NCBI RefSeq assembly: GCF_000296505.1
Contig: NZ_JH815208.1
Coordinates: 381,003 to 445,002 of the forward strand
Direction of reading: 5' to 3'
Length of the DNA stretch: 64,000 nucleotides
Source: Schaalia turicensis ACS-279-V-Col4
Lineage (GTDB): Bacteria; Actinomycetota; Actinomycetes; Actinomycetales; Actinomycetaceae
A program made the position numbers and the translations under genes. Below are positions 25,781-34,167 of this stretch, piece after piece. The notes below the pieces were generated by a model, which worked only from the letters and a program-made list of their open reading frames with translations, made no database searches and was not told where the DNA came from. How positions within the stretch are numbered: position 1 is the stretch's first letter; each line of letters begins with the position of its first letter.

Positions 25781-27133
25781 TCAGGCGCGGCCCAAAGTAT
25801 CGACGATGTAGTTGTTAATCGTAGCCTTCACAGACTCGAGATGGTCCGACTTCGTGGCTGCAACAAGGTCAGCCTGCGGAATGTCAAGTGAGTGTGCTTC
25901 CAGCGAGGCGAGGGAGGCTGTGCCATCTTCGACCGTCGCACCGATGCCCGAATCGAAGGACGAGTAGCGCTCGGAGACGAGATCTTCGATAAGTCCTTCT
26001 TCGTGCATGCGGGCTGCGACCAACAGGCCGGCTGCGTAGGAGTCCATGCCAACAACGTGGGCGCGGAAAAGGTCCTCAGCGGTGAACGAGGTACGGCGCG
26101 GCTTGGCGTCAAAGTTCAGGCCACCGTGCGGGCCGATCTGGCCTTCTGCGAGGACCTCCCACATGACTGCGGTGGTCTCGTAGAGGTCTGACGGGAATTC
26201 GTCGATGTCCCAACCGATGAGCTTGTCGCCCTGGTTGGCATCGAGAGAACCGAGCATGCCAGCTTCGCGTGCCACGCGAATTTCGTGCTGGTAGGTGTGA
26301 CCAGCAAGGTTGGCGTGGTTGCCTTCGAGGTTCAGCTTGAAGTGATCCTGCAGGCCGTAGGTCTGGAGGAAGGCGATGGTGGTTGCTGCGTCGAAATCGT
26401 ACTGGTGGCTCGTCGGCTCCTTCGGCTTCGGCTCGAGCATGAACTGAGCGTCGAGACCGATTTCCTTGGCGTAGTCAACGCACATCTGGAACATTGCTGC
26501 GATGTGGTCTTGCTCGCGCTTGAGGTCAGTGTTCCACAGGTTCTCGTACCCTTCGCGACCGCCCCAGAACACGTAGTTCTCTGCGCCCAGGCGCTTGGCG
26601 ATTTCCAGGGAATGCTTCAGCTGTGCGCCGGCGTAGGAGTAGATCTCGGCGAACGGCGAGGTTGCTGCGCCGGAAACGAAGCGGCGGTTGGTGAACAGCG
26701 AAGAGGTGTTCCACAGGAGCTTGACGCCGGTTTCCTTCTGCTTTGCTTCGATCGCATCGACAACCTTGTCGAGATTTGCGTTGGTCTCGCGAAGTGTGTC
26801 GCCTTCGGGAGCGATGTCGCGGTCATGGAAGCAGAAGTAGTCAACGCCCAGCGCCTTGTAGAAGTCAAAGGCGTAGTCGACCTTGGCCAGTGCCAGATCG
26901 AGTGGCTTGGAGTACTTGCCATCGAAGGGGCGCTGCGCTGTGCCCTCACCGAAGGGATCGACGAGTTCGGCCTGGAAGGAGTGCCAGTAGGCAACACCGA
27001 AGCGCAGCCATTCGCGCATGGTCTTGCCGGCGACCACTCGCTCGGCGTCGTAGTAGCGGAAGCCAAGACCCTGACGGAGCGACGATGTTCCGACGAAGGG
27101 GATCTTGTCGATGTTCCAGAGATTCTCAGACAT
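25781..27133 (-). CDS. xylA: Xylose isomerase (long, group II type)
   Basis: The 450-residue enzyme converts D-xylose to D-xylulose. It shows the group II features: an extended N-terminus, [19 protein letters not shown] near residue 100 (catalytic His), [16 protein letters not shown] near residue 190, [20 protein letters not shown] near residue 235 (metal-binding Glu, with the conserved EPKPKEP), [19 protein letters not shown] and [19 protein letters not shown]. It is transcribed divergently from the ROK regulator, with a palindromic operator in between, and is followed by xylB. Confidence 0.97.
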   Translation of the reverse strand: MSENLWNIDKIPFVGTSSLRQGLGFRYYDAERVVAGKTMREWLRFGVAYWHSFQAELVDPFGEGTAQRPFDGKYSKPLDLALAKVDYAFDFYKALGVDYFCFHDRDIAPEGDTLRETNANLDKVVDAIEAKQKETGVKLLWNTSSLFTNRRFVSGAATSPFAEIYSYAGAQLKHSLEIAKRLGAENYVFWGGREGYENLWNTDLKREQDHIAAMFQMCVDYAKEIGLDAQFMLEPKPKEPTSHQYDFDAATTIAFLQTYGLQDHFKLNLEGNHANLAGHTYQHEIRVAREAGMLGSLDANQGDKLIGWDIDEFPSDLYETTAVMWEVLAEGQIGPHGGLNFDAKPRRTSFTAEDLFRAHVVGMDSYAAGLLVAARMHEEGLIEDLVSERYSSFDSGIGATVEDGTASLASLEAHSLDIPQADLVAATKSDHLESVKATINNYIVDTLGRA

Positions 27134-27170
27134 GGTTGCCTCTCAGAGATTCAGAGATCGATATGATCGC

Positions 27171-27188
27171 TTTTGTTACATAACAAAA
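27171..27188. promoter_or_regulatory. Putative XylR operator between xylA and xylR
   Basis: TTTTGTTACATAACAAAA is an 18-bp inverted repeat with 8-bp arms, 38 bp upstream of xylA and 33 bp upstream of xylR, so a bound repressor could block both promoters. The arms are the same as those of the site upstream of chvE. Confidence 0.7.
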
Positions 27189-27220
27189 CATACTGTGTGA
27201 AATGTACTAGAGTCAAGAGC

Positions 27221-28465
27221 ATGGCAGCAGCAATTCGTCGACACACGTCGGTTTCCCAGCGAGCACCCCAGCGCCCGTCGGAGCGCGCAATGGCGGGCGT
27301 GAAGGCTGAAAGCCTGCGTGCATTGAACCTCTCCCTCGCCCTGCGACATATCCTTGCCGCCCCCGGAGAGATCTCCCGATCAGGAATTTCTCAAGCAACA
27401 GGCATTACGCGGGCCACCATCTCGCGCCTCGTCGATGAGCTTATCAACGCGGGCCTCGTTCTCGAACTTGAACCATCCATCGGCGGACGAGGTCGCCCAG
27501 CCAATCGACTCACACCAGCCCCAGGAAGGGCGGTCGCGCTGGGGCTCGAAGTCAATATTTCCGCCCTTGACGCTGTTATCATCGATCTGAGTGGCAACGA
27601 AATTGAACGAAATCGCATCGAAGGCGACTTTGCGAACTCCGATCACGTCGAAGTGATGACCTCATTGGCCGACATGGCACACGCTCTCGTCGAGGAACAT
27701 CTTCCCGATGGAGCAATTTTCCTCGGCAGTGGATTGGCTCTTCCAGGCCTCGTATCCCCCGACCGACTGGCACTCGCACCCAACTTGGGATGGCGCGACA
27801 TCCCCCTAGAAAAGCTGCTCGCTCCCCTATCAGACCTCTACCCTGCGATCGTTGCCAACGAAGCCGACCTGGCCGCCTTCGCTGTCGCACACCCACTTCC
27901 CGGCGTTCCCTCGGGGCCCGCGTCATTCGTCTACATATCGGGCGAAGTTGGCATCGGCGCCGGCATCATTGTCGACCATCGTCCGTTCAGCGGAGCACAC
28001 GGGTGGTCCGGCGAAATCGGCCACATCTGCGCAGACCCTTCCGGTCCCCTCTGCTCGTGCGGGACTACCGGTTGCCTCGAGGCATACCTCGGTCTGCGCG
28101 CCCTCGCTGAGCGCTCCGGACTTGATCGCCACGCAACCGTTGAAGACATTCGCAAGGCGGCAGAAAACGGTTCGAAGCAAGCACGTGAAGCCCTCGAAGA
28201 AGGCGGAGCAGCCCTTGGTCGAGCGCTTTCAGCCGTCATCAACTCTGCGGACATCCCGCTGGTTCTGCTCGGCGGAATTGTCGCTGAACTGAGCGAATGG
28301 CTTGTGCCCGTAGCTGAAAAGGAAATCGAAACCCGCGTTCTTCAATACGCCTGGTCTCAGCCGAAACTCGAAGTAATCCGAGATTCCCAAGGTCTTGACT
28401 CGCGCGGAGCGGCATATCGAATTCTGCAGCGCTTGGTCGATGACCCCATGGCATGGACAGCATGA
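27221..28465 (+). CDS. xylR: ROK-family transcriptional repressor, XylR type
   Basis: The 414-residue protein joins an N-terminal winged helix-turn-helix (ISRSGISQATGITRATISRLVDELI, residues 47-72) to a ROK sugar-binding domain with FVYISGEVGIGAGIIVD near residue 240 and the zinc-like motif GEIGHICADPSGPLCSCGTTGCLEAYLG near residue 265. Such proteins repress xylose genes and are released by xylose. The ATG at 27221 is used; the open frame extends to 27173 but that part overlaps the operator. Spacing from xylA makes this a divergent local regulator. Confidence 0.9.
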   Translation: MAAAIRRHTSVSQRAPQRPSERAMAGVKAESLRALNLSLALRHILAAPGEISRSGISQATGITRATISRLVDELINAGLVLELEPSIGGRGRPANRLTPAPGRAVALGLEVNISALDAVIIDLSGNEIERNRIEGDFANSDHVEVMTSLADMAHALVEEHLPDGAIFLGSGLALPGLVSPDRLALAPNLGWRDIPLEKLLAPLSDLYPAIVANEADLAAFAVAHPLPGVPSGPASFVYISGEVGIGAGIIVDHRPFSGAHGWSGEIGHICADPSGPLCSCGTTGCLEAYLGLRALAERSGLDRHATVEDIRKAAENGSKQAREALEEGGAALGRALSAVINSADIPLVLLGGIVAELSEWLVPVAEKEIETRVLQYAWSQPKLEVIRDSQGLDSRGAAYRILQRLVDDPMAWTA

Positions 28466-28527
28466 CAAACTCCGCAGAACATCACGGTTTTCATTCAGGG
28501 TGCCGCAATTTCACTCAATGTGCGGGT

Positions 28528-28540
28528 TAATCTGTATCCA
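28528..28540 (+). promoter_or_regulatory. Putative promoter -10 element giving a leaderless lacI-type mRNA
   Basis: TAATCT at 28528-28533 is a good actinobacterial -10; the A of the ATG at 28540 is 7 nt downstream, where transcription would begin. No ribosome-binding site precedes the ATG, so a leaderless transcript is likely, as is common in Actinobacteria. The -35 region is weak. Confidence 0.5.
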
Positions 28541-29562
28541 TGATCGGAGATGAGAAACCCCGCCCACGCCTTGTTGATGTCGCTCAAGCGGCAGGCGTTT
28601 CAGTTTCCACAGCTTCACGTGCTCTAGGACGAGGTTCCGAGCTCATCGGTGCGCAAACGCGCGACCACGTTCGAGAGGTCGCACGCAAACTTGGCTACAG
28701 AGTGAACCCCGTCGCCAGATCTCTTCGCCTAGCCAAAACGAAGCAGATCGGCATGCTCGTCCCTTCGATCTCCAACCCGTTCTACACGGACCTCATTGTT
28801 CAAGTCGAGCACCACTTATCCCAGCGCGGCCTTTCCCTGCTCATTTCCGATGCGGAAATGTCTGTCACTACGGAAGACTTGAAGCTTCGCTCATTCGAAG
28901 GGGGTTCGGTAGACGGTCTGATCATCGTGCCCTGTCACGAATCTTTCTCAACGCCCTCCCTAGAGCGCGCGGCAGCCTTGGTGCCAACCGTCCAGCTCGA
29001 CAGAGCCGTCTCTTTGCCTCACATCCCATTCGTTGGCGTTGACGATGCACACGGCGTTCGCGAAGTCTTAGGACACCTGAAGGAACGCGGAGCACGTCGC
29101 ATCGCGATGCTGTCGAATACGGGCTCTGATCTATCGTCCGTTAAGCGTGTGACCGAAGCGCGCCGGGCTGCTCCCGAGTTCGGGATGGAACTTGCGGACA
29201 GCGATGTCCTTGAATGCAACCATTCCGTCGAATCGGCACGTAGCGCAGTTTCAACCCTGATCAACGGGGGAAATCGCTGGGACGCGATCGTGTGTCTGAA
29301 CGATCTTCTTGCCATCGGCGCAATTACAGAGCTCCGTCATCGTGGCTTCGGTATTCCCGAGGACATCATGGTCACCGGCTTTGACGATATTCAGTTCGCC
29401 GAACTGATGCGCCCATCCGTGACTACGCTACGCCAACCTCTTCCGGAAATTGCACGCCAGGGTGTAGAGCTTCTCCTTGACGAGTCGGACTCTGAGTTGC
29501 CCAAGCGTATCTTGGTTAAAGGTGAGCTGGTCATCCGGCAGTCGACGATCCCAGAATTTTAA
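28540..29562 (+). CDS. LacI-family transcriptional regulator
   Basis: The 340-residue protein has the LacI helix-turn-helix at the N-terminus (RLVDVAQAAGVSVSTASRALG, residues 10-30), the hinge (VNPVARSLRLAKT), and a type-1 periplasmic-binding-like ligand domain with IGMLVPSISNPFYTDLI and FDDIQFAELMRPSVTTLRQP at the end, a pattern of ribose and related regulators. It may act at the CGCAAACGTTTGCG operator upstream of the ribokinase 11 kb away, as it is the only LacI protein in the window; this is inference. No ribosome-binding site precedes it. Confidence 0.88.
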   Translation: MIGDEKPRPRLVDVAQAAGVSVSTASRALGRGSELIGAQTRDHVREVARKLGYRVNPVARSLRLAKTKQIGMLVPSISNPFYTDLIVQVEHHLSQRGLSLLISDAEMSVTTEDLKLRSFEGGSVDGLIIVPCHESFSTPSLERAAALVPTVQLDRAVSLPHIPFVGVDDAHGVREVLGHLKERGARRIAMLSNTGSDLSSVKRVTEARRAAPEFGMELADSDVLECNHSVESARSAVSTLINGGNRWDAIVCLNDLLAIGAITELRHRGFGIPEDIMVTGFDDIQFAELMRPSVTTLRQPLPEIARQGVELLLDESDSELPKRILVKGELVIRQSTIPEF

Positions 29563-29626
29563 ACGGTCCGCAGCTGTACACAATCCCGAGGCTGAACAGG
29601 CCCAAGGGTTAAAAAGCCCAGAGTTT

Positions 29627-29758
29627 TTAGACCACCACTGTCTGAGCACGGTCGTCCGCGACCTTATCGGCATACTCGTACCGGCCTCGCGGCACCGTAG
29701 CACCTTGAGGCTTATAGGACAAATTGTGTTGATGGGTTAGTTCGGGGTGGGGTTTCAT
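29627..29758 (-). CDS. Possible small protein (43 aa), unknown function
   Basis: An ATG at 29758 (MKPHPELTHQHNLSYKPQG) opens a 43-residue frame ending AQTVVV and TAA at 29627. It is basic, hydrophilic, and has no signal or membrane segment. There is no clear ribosome-binding site; a GCAGGCA/TGCCTGC hairpin lies just upstream (29764-29780). It could instead be the C-terminal remnant of a larger gene. I do not recognise the family. The remaining bases of the gap (29563-29626 and 29781-29913) hold nothing identifiable. Confidence 0.35.
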   Translation of the reverse strand: MKPHPELTHQHNLSYKPQGATVPRGRYEYADKVADDRAQTVVV

Positions 29759-29763
29759 GGGGT

Positions 29764-29780
29764 GCAGGCATCGTGCCTGC
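29764..29780. repeat. GC-rich hairpin
   Basis: GCAGGCA and TGCCTGC flank a 3-nt loop, with additional G and C runs outside. It may be a terminator-type structure or a control element for the small frame at 29627-29758. Confidence 0.45.
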
Positions 29781-29913
29781 CCCCACTGCTGAGCCTGGTT
29801 AATATCGAAAAGGGCATTAGCCCCTAATCCTGGTATGAACCTTCGTTTTGGTGATCAGGTGTTCAACCTGTTAACCCGTATCGCCTATCGACTTAGAACT
29901 TATAGCTGAATTT

Positions 29914-29954
29914 ATGGTGGGGTCAATGCCTTCTTCAGGCATTGACCCCACCAT
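29914..29954 (-). terminator. Strong terminator after the surface-protein gene
   Basis: ATGGTGGGGTCAATGCC and its exact complement form a 17-bp stem with a 7-nt loop, 30 nt past the stop of the large surface-protein gene. It is the strongest hairpin in this gap and may terminate in both directions. Confidence 0.8.
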
Positions 29955-29983
29955 AGGTTATCTGTCAGATTAAGACACGTTTT

Positions 29984-32900
29984 CTAGCGCGCGTGCTTTG
30001 GCTGGCGCCGCCGGGCAACCAGGTAGGCACCGGCACCCGCGCTGATTGCCGATAGCCCCAAAATGGTGGACAGGTCGTCGGCTCCGGTTTTACCCAAGCC
30101 GGACCTGGAGGCGTTATCCGGTTCACCTGCGTGCTTGCCTCTATAGGCTGACCCGGGAGCGATGCAGTCTTGATAGAGCTTCTCGTAGGTGGCTTTTGCC
30201 TTATCCAACTGAGTGTTAGCCTGCTGCAGGGCTGCTTCAAATGGCGCTAGCGCGGCTTTAGCTTCTTTATAGGCGGCCTCTAACTGCTGTACTTCCTCGG
30301 TAGCAGTATCTGCTGCCTGCGCGGCTTCCAGATAAGCTTGATACTTTGCGAGGACGTCATCGATCGCCTGCTGGGTTTCGGCACTAACGCGGGTAGCTGC
30401 CGGTGCACGCATCGCCATTATGCTCAGCAGTGCTACGGGAGCAGGTGCGCTACCAGGTTGTTGTCCTATCCAGGTGTCGAGGTCGGGTACTTTCTGTGCG
30501 CCGTCGTTATCTACCGCAGCCTGATCTTTAGCTTTCTGGGCAGTCTCTTTGGCCGTGTTGGCATCTACTGCTTCTTGATCGGCGGTGTCTTTAGCTTTCT
30601 GCGCATCCTCTACTGCTTTCGCCGCGGCATCTGCTTTAGCTTGCGCCTCATCGGCAGCCTTTTGGGCGGCTGCTTTGTCTGCGTAATCTTTGGCTGCCGC
30701 GTCGTTTACCGTCTTGGCATCCGCTGCTTTTTGATCAGCGGTGTCTTTAGCTGCCTGCGCATCTTGTGCCCGGGTTTCGGCCTCGGCAGCTTTCTGCTTC
30801 GCTTCATTTAGCTTGGTGGTGGCATCGGCTACTGCCGCATCAGCTTTAGCTTTTTCGTCTTTAGCGGTATTCAGGGCAGCGTCTGCCTGCTTTACTGCAT
30901 TTTCTGCCTCATCCAACTGCTTCTTAGCGTCAGCCTTGGTGGCAACTACTGCGTCATAGTTCTCTTTGGCCGCATCCAAAGCTTTTTGCTTTTCGTCCAC
31001 TGTTTTTTGCGCGTCATCAGCAGCTTGCTGTTTGGCGTTAACCTCATTTTGTGCCTGGGTGACTGCTTCATCTGCTGCCGCTTTAGCCTTTTCAGCGTTG
31101 ACCAGTTCCGTGGCTTTGTTTTGAACTACACCGTCTTGAGCTTTAACAGCTGCCTTGGCATCTTTCAAAGCTTGCTCGGCAGCGGGAACCGCAACTTTAG
31201 CATTATTAAGTGCTGCTTCTGCTTCGTCCAGCGCTTTCTGGCAAGCCTCACAATTCTTCGCTTCCTTAGCGGCGTTATCCTTCGCGTTCTGTAAGTTTGT
31301 CTCTGCAGTTTTTTGTGCGGCCTGCTTTGCCGCAAGCGTGACTTGAGCTGCATTTAACGCAGTCTGCGCATCTGTAGTACCTTTAGTAGCTGTCTCCTTC
31401 AAAGGAGCATAGTAGTTTAGGAGTCTTTCCCTATACTCTGATACCGAGTAGGACTTTTCTGCGGTGTAAGTGCGGAACTGTTGAATATTTGCCATTGGAT
31501 TCGAACCGAAACCAAAACCAGTATACAGAAATTCCTGTTTCATTAGCGATTCATAGTGTCCCGTGGTATTAACAATCCAATACCCGTACTTAGCTTTTTT
31601 GTTATCAGAGTAGCTAACCGGACCACCATTATCGTCATAAAAATGCTTTTCAGCGTTATACCAACCGTCGTAAGGATTCAAAGACCAAGCTAGATTTTCT
31701 CCACTTCTACCAACTTCTTGCAGAACTCCCCAGTTATGAGTGTGGTTCTTGGTAATTGCGGAACCATTAGCGTTTATTTGGGCAAGTGCCATTAACTGGT
31801 CCGTCACTCGAAGGGCATCCATGGAACCAAAGTTGTTATCCCCAGCTGTTCTAAAACCATTTCCTTGATCGATATAGTCCAGAGCTTTCAGCATATTTTC
31901 AAGCGAAGTCGCATCCCCGTCAGCACCTATATGAGTGTGGTTCACAAGGGGCGTATCACCGATTTTGTAATCTGTATTGAGCTCTTCCAAGGCCTTAGTT
32001 GCATTCATCTTTTCGAAGAAGCCTTTTGATCCTTTAGCAATCTGCGCTTTAGCATCAGCTTTGGAAGCTTCCAGAGCCTCTTTCGCTGCCTTAACCGCTG
32101 CTTCCGCGTCTTTGACTGCCTGGTCTGCGGCATTCTTTTCGTTTTGCGCAGTAGTTACCGCTGCATTAGCAGCGTCGCATTTTGGCTGCTGTGCATCCAA
32201 GTCTTTTTGCGCTTTATCTCTATTGGCTTCAGCCTCTTTTTGCGCCTGGACGGCTTCCTCATAGGCGGTCCGCTTTTCCGCCTGTGCCTGGCTTAACTTA
32301 CCTAGCTCAGTCTTTGCATCTTCAAAGGCATTTGTCGCGTCAACAACCGCCTGCGCTTTCCCTGCCGTGGCATCCTGCTTTTCTTTCAGTGTCGCTTTAG
32401 CAGCCGCAAGCGCTTCATCTGCAGTTTTCCTAGCCTCGGCAGCAACGTCCTTTTCCTGTTGCGCCTGATCTACCTTTGCTTGTGCTTCACTGACCGCATC
32501 GTCGTTTTCCAGAACATCTTTAACGTCCTGCAATTTATTCTGCGCGTCAGCTAAGGCTTCTTCTTTATTTTTTACCTCATCCGCAGCGTCTTGAGCTTTT
32601 TGCTCTGCGTCTTGCTTGGCGGTTTCAGTATTCTTGGCATCCTGGTCTGCCTGCTCCGCAGCCTTGGTGGCTGCGTCCAGGTTAGATTTAGCTTCCTCGG
32701 CTTTTTCTTGCGCCGTAGCCAGAGCTGCTGCGGCCTCATCGACAGCTTTCTTAGCTTCAGCTACTGCGTCAGCTCCGGGGGCAGCCGCCTGCGCCGCAGT
32801 ATTTGCTTCGTCCGTTGCCTTTTTGTTCGTCTTGGCTTTACTGAGGTTTTCTTCGGCCTGCTTTTGCTGCTGCTTAGCCTGCTCTAAGCCCTTTTGAGCT

Positions 32901-33313
32901 TTATCCAGATTAGCAACTGCCGCCACCAAGGCTTGTGCCGCCTGGTCCTGCATCTGCTGGTGCGCAGCGGTGGCATCATCGCGCTTCTGCTGCTGGTCAG
33001 CTTGTGCCTTCCGCAAGGTATCCTGAGCGCCTGCATAAGCCGCGAGGGGCTCTGCAATCTCGGGTTTGGATTGTTCAACATCCAAATTTGTGGCCGCATC
33101 CGTGGCTTGCTGCTGGGCGCGCAGATAATCCTGATAGGCCTTGTTGACCGCAGCTACGTCAACTCCGACGCGGCACTGCGAAACAGCTCCCTGAATATTC
33201 AACTTGCCCTGCGGTTCTGCTTGATTAATCCCGAATGCCGCTCCCGCCGGAGCCACCAGTGCGATCCCGGTGCCTACTGCAATCGCTACCTTCGCAAGCT
33301 GTTTGCGCGCCAT
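29984..33313 (-). CDS. Sortase-anchored coiled-coil surface protein with SEC10/PgrA-like CAP-type domain
   Basis: The 1109-residue protein has a signal peptide (MARKQLAKVAIAVGTGIALV, cleavage after about residue 26), long Ala/Lys/Glu/Gln-rich coiled coils at roughly residues 45-420 and 640-1030, and between them (about 425-640) a domain like the SEC10/PgrA surface-exclusion module, with CAP-fold features: LVNHTHIGADGDATSLENML, KNHTHNWGVLQEVGRSGENLAW, and WYNAEKHFYDDNGG. Near residue 1073 is the sortase motif LGKTG, then a hydrophobic segment and RRRQPKHAR. It is thus cell-wall linked. Codon use is visibly AT-richer than in the neighbours, which suggests acquisition. Role: adhesion or surface interaction, inferred. 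No sortase gene is in the window. Confidence 0.88.
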   Translation of the reverse strand: MARKQLAKVAIAVGTGIALVAPAGAAFGINQAEPQGKLNIQGAVSQCRVGVDVAAVNKAYQDYLRAQQQATDAATNLDVEQSKPEIAEPLAAYAGAQDTLRKAQADQQQKRDDATAAHQQMQDQAAQALVAAVANLDKAQKGLEQAKQQQKQAEENLSKAKTNKKATDEANTAAQAAAPGADAVAEAKKAVDEAAAALATAQEKAEEAKSNLDAATKAAEQADQDAKNTETAKQDAEQKAQDAADEVKNKEEALADAQNKLQDVKDVLENDDAVSEAQAKVDQAQQEKDVAAEARKTADEALAAAKATLKEKQDATAGKAQAVVDATNAFEDAKTELGKLSQAQAEKRTAYEEAVQAQKEAEANRDKAQKDLDAQQPKCDAANAAVTTAQNEKNAADQAVKDAEAAVKAAKEALEASKADAKAQIAKGSKGFFEKMNATKALEELNTDYKIGDTPLVNHTHIGADGDATSLENMLKALDYIDQGNGFRTAGDNNFGSMDALRVTDQLMALAQINANGSAITKNHTHNWGVLQEVGRSGENLAWSLNPYDGWYNAEKHFYDDNGGPVSYSDNKKAKYGYWIVNTTGHYESLMKQEFLYTGFGFGSNPMANIQQFRTYTAEKSYSVSEYRERLLNYYAPLKETATKGTTDAQTALNAAQVTLAAKQAAQKTAETNLQNAKDNAAKEAKNCEACQKALDEAEAALNNAKVAVPAAEQALKDAKAAVKAQDGVVQNKATELVNAEKAKAAADEAVTQAQNEVNAKQQAADDAQKTVDEKQKALDAAKENYDAVVATKADAKKQLDEAENAVKQADAALNTAKDEKAKADAAVADATTKLNEAKQKAAEAETRAQDAQAAKDTADQKAADAKTVNDAAAKDYADKAAAQKAADEAQAKADAAAKAVEDAQKAKDTADQEAVDANTAKETAQKAKDQAAVDNDGAQKVPDLDTWIGQQPGSAPAPVALLSIMAMRAPAATRVSAETQQAIDDVLAKYQAYLEAAQAADTATEEVQQLEAAYKEAKAALAPFEAALQQANTQLDKAKATYEKLYQDCIAPGSAYRGKHAGEPDNASRSGLGKTGADDLSTILGLSAISAGAGAYLVARRRQPKHAR

Positions 33314-33518
33314 ATCAATCCCCTCTGATTGGTTTAGTATTTCGCTCGAAATAGGTAAAGATTATAGATTCCCTGTAACCCTAATCCTACCCCACGCATA
33401 AAAGTCCAGCCGCCCTTTGGGTATTAACCCCAAAATGTTACTTAGCCCGGAACAGACGATAAAACAAGGAAAAAATCAACACATTTTGTCCTATAACCCC
33501 ACCTTGACCTATACAGCA

Positions 33519-33558
33519 ATCGGCGGGCCCATCACTGTCGTGATGGACCCGCCGATTT
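33519..33558 (-). terminator. Terminator after the RpiB-like gene
   Basis: AATCGGCGGG pairs with CCCGCCGATT, and the inner CCATCAC/GTGATGG extend the stem (one mismatched pair between) around a TGTC loop. It lies 46 nt past the stop of the ribose-operon isomerase gene. The 33314-33518 stretch upstream of the surface-protein gene is AT-rich, with no gene. Confidence 0.8.
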
Positions 33559-33603
33559 CAGTTCAGACGATGTTCAAACCGTCAGGATCTGCGTATCTGA
33601 GTC

Positions 33604-34167
33604 TCAGTACGCAAGACCCTTCGGTTCGTCTGCCAGCACTGCCGACTGCGGGTTAACAACCTCGAAACCGTTTGCCTTGTAGGCCTCGTAGTCGAAGTTC
33701 TCGCACTCGTCGAAGCCGATGCGGTGGTAGGCGTAGAAGCCTTCCCAATCTTCGTAACCGCTGCCAAGCTCCGACTCGAGGAATGCATCCGCCATGGCCA
33801 TACCCTTACGTTCAGCGATGTAGAAAGCGCCCATGGCCAGCAGGTTTGCGCTGTTTGCGGCAGCTGCGCGACGAGCTGACGCAACGGATTCGCAGACGGC
33901 TGCGTGAACGTGAGGAACCTTTGAGGCTGCGATGTGGATACCCATGCCGGTGCCACAGAATGCCAGTGCTCGCTCGAATTCACCTTCGGCGATCTTCGCA
34001 CCCAGAGCAAAACCGACTCTGTGATACATGGGAGTCTTATCAAGGTCCGGCGTAATGTCGGTGACGGTCCACCCACGATCCTGAAGGTGCTTCTTCACGG
34101 CCTCCTTCAGAGGGAAACCAGCGAAGTCGGCGCCGACGACAACGTGCTTGCTTCGTACGGTCTTCAT
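33604..34167 (-). CDS. RpiB/LacA/LacB-family sugar-phosphate isomerase
   Basis: The 187-residue protein has the RpiB pattern: VVVGADFAGFPLKEAVKKHL at the N-terminus and LAFCGTGMGIHIAASKVPHVHAAVCES near residue 70, with the catalytic Cys and the anion-binding loop, then NSANLLAMGA. It would interconvert ribose 5-phosphate and ribulose 5-phosphate. A C-terminal extension of about 35 residues (EDWEGFYAYHRIGFDECENF onward) exceeds the usual 145-160. Its ATG overlaps the permease stop (TAATG). Being in an operon with a ribose-type importer and near ribokinase supports a pentose role; allose or erythrose alternatives cannot be excluded. Confidence 0.85.
   Translation of the reverse strand: MKTVRSKHVVVGADFAGFPLKEAVKKHLQDRGWTVTDITPDLDKTPMYHRVGFALGAKIAEGEFERALAFCGTGMGIHIAASKVPHVHAAVCESVASARRAAAANSANLLAMGAFYIAERKGMAMADAFLESELGSGYEDWEGFYAYHRIGFDECENFDYEAYKANGFEVVNPQSAVLADEPKGLAY

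Noticed and set aside
30338..33328. Plus-strand frames inside the surface-protein gene
   Set aside because: They are shadows of the repetitive coiled-coil codons.
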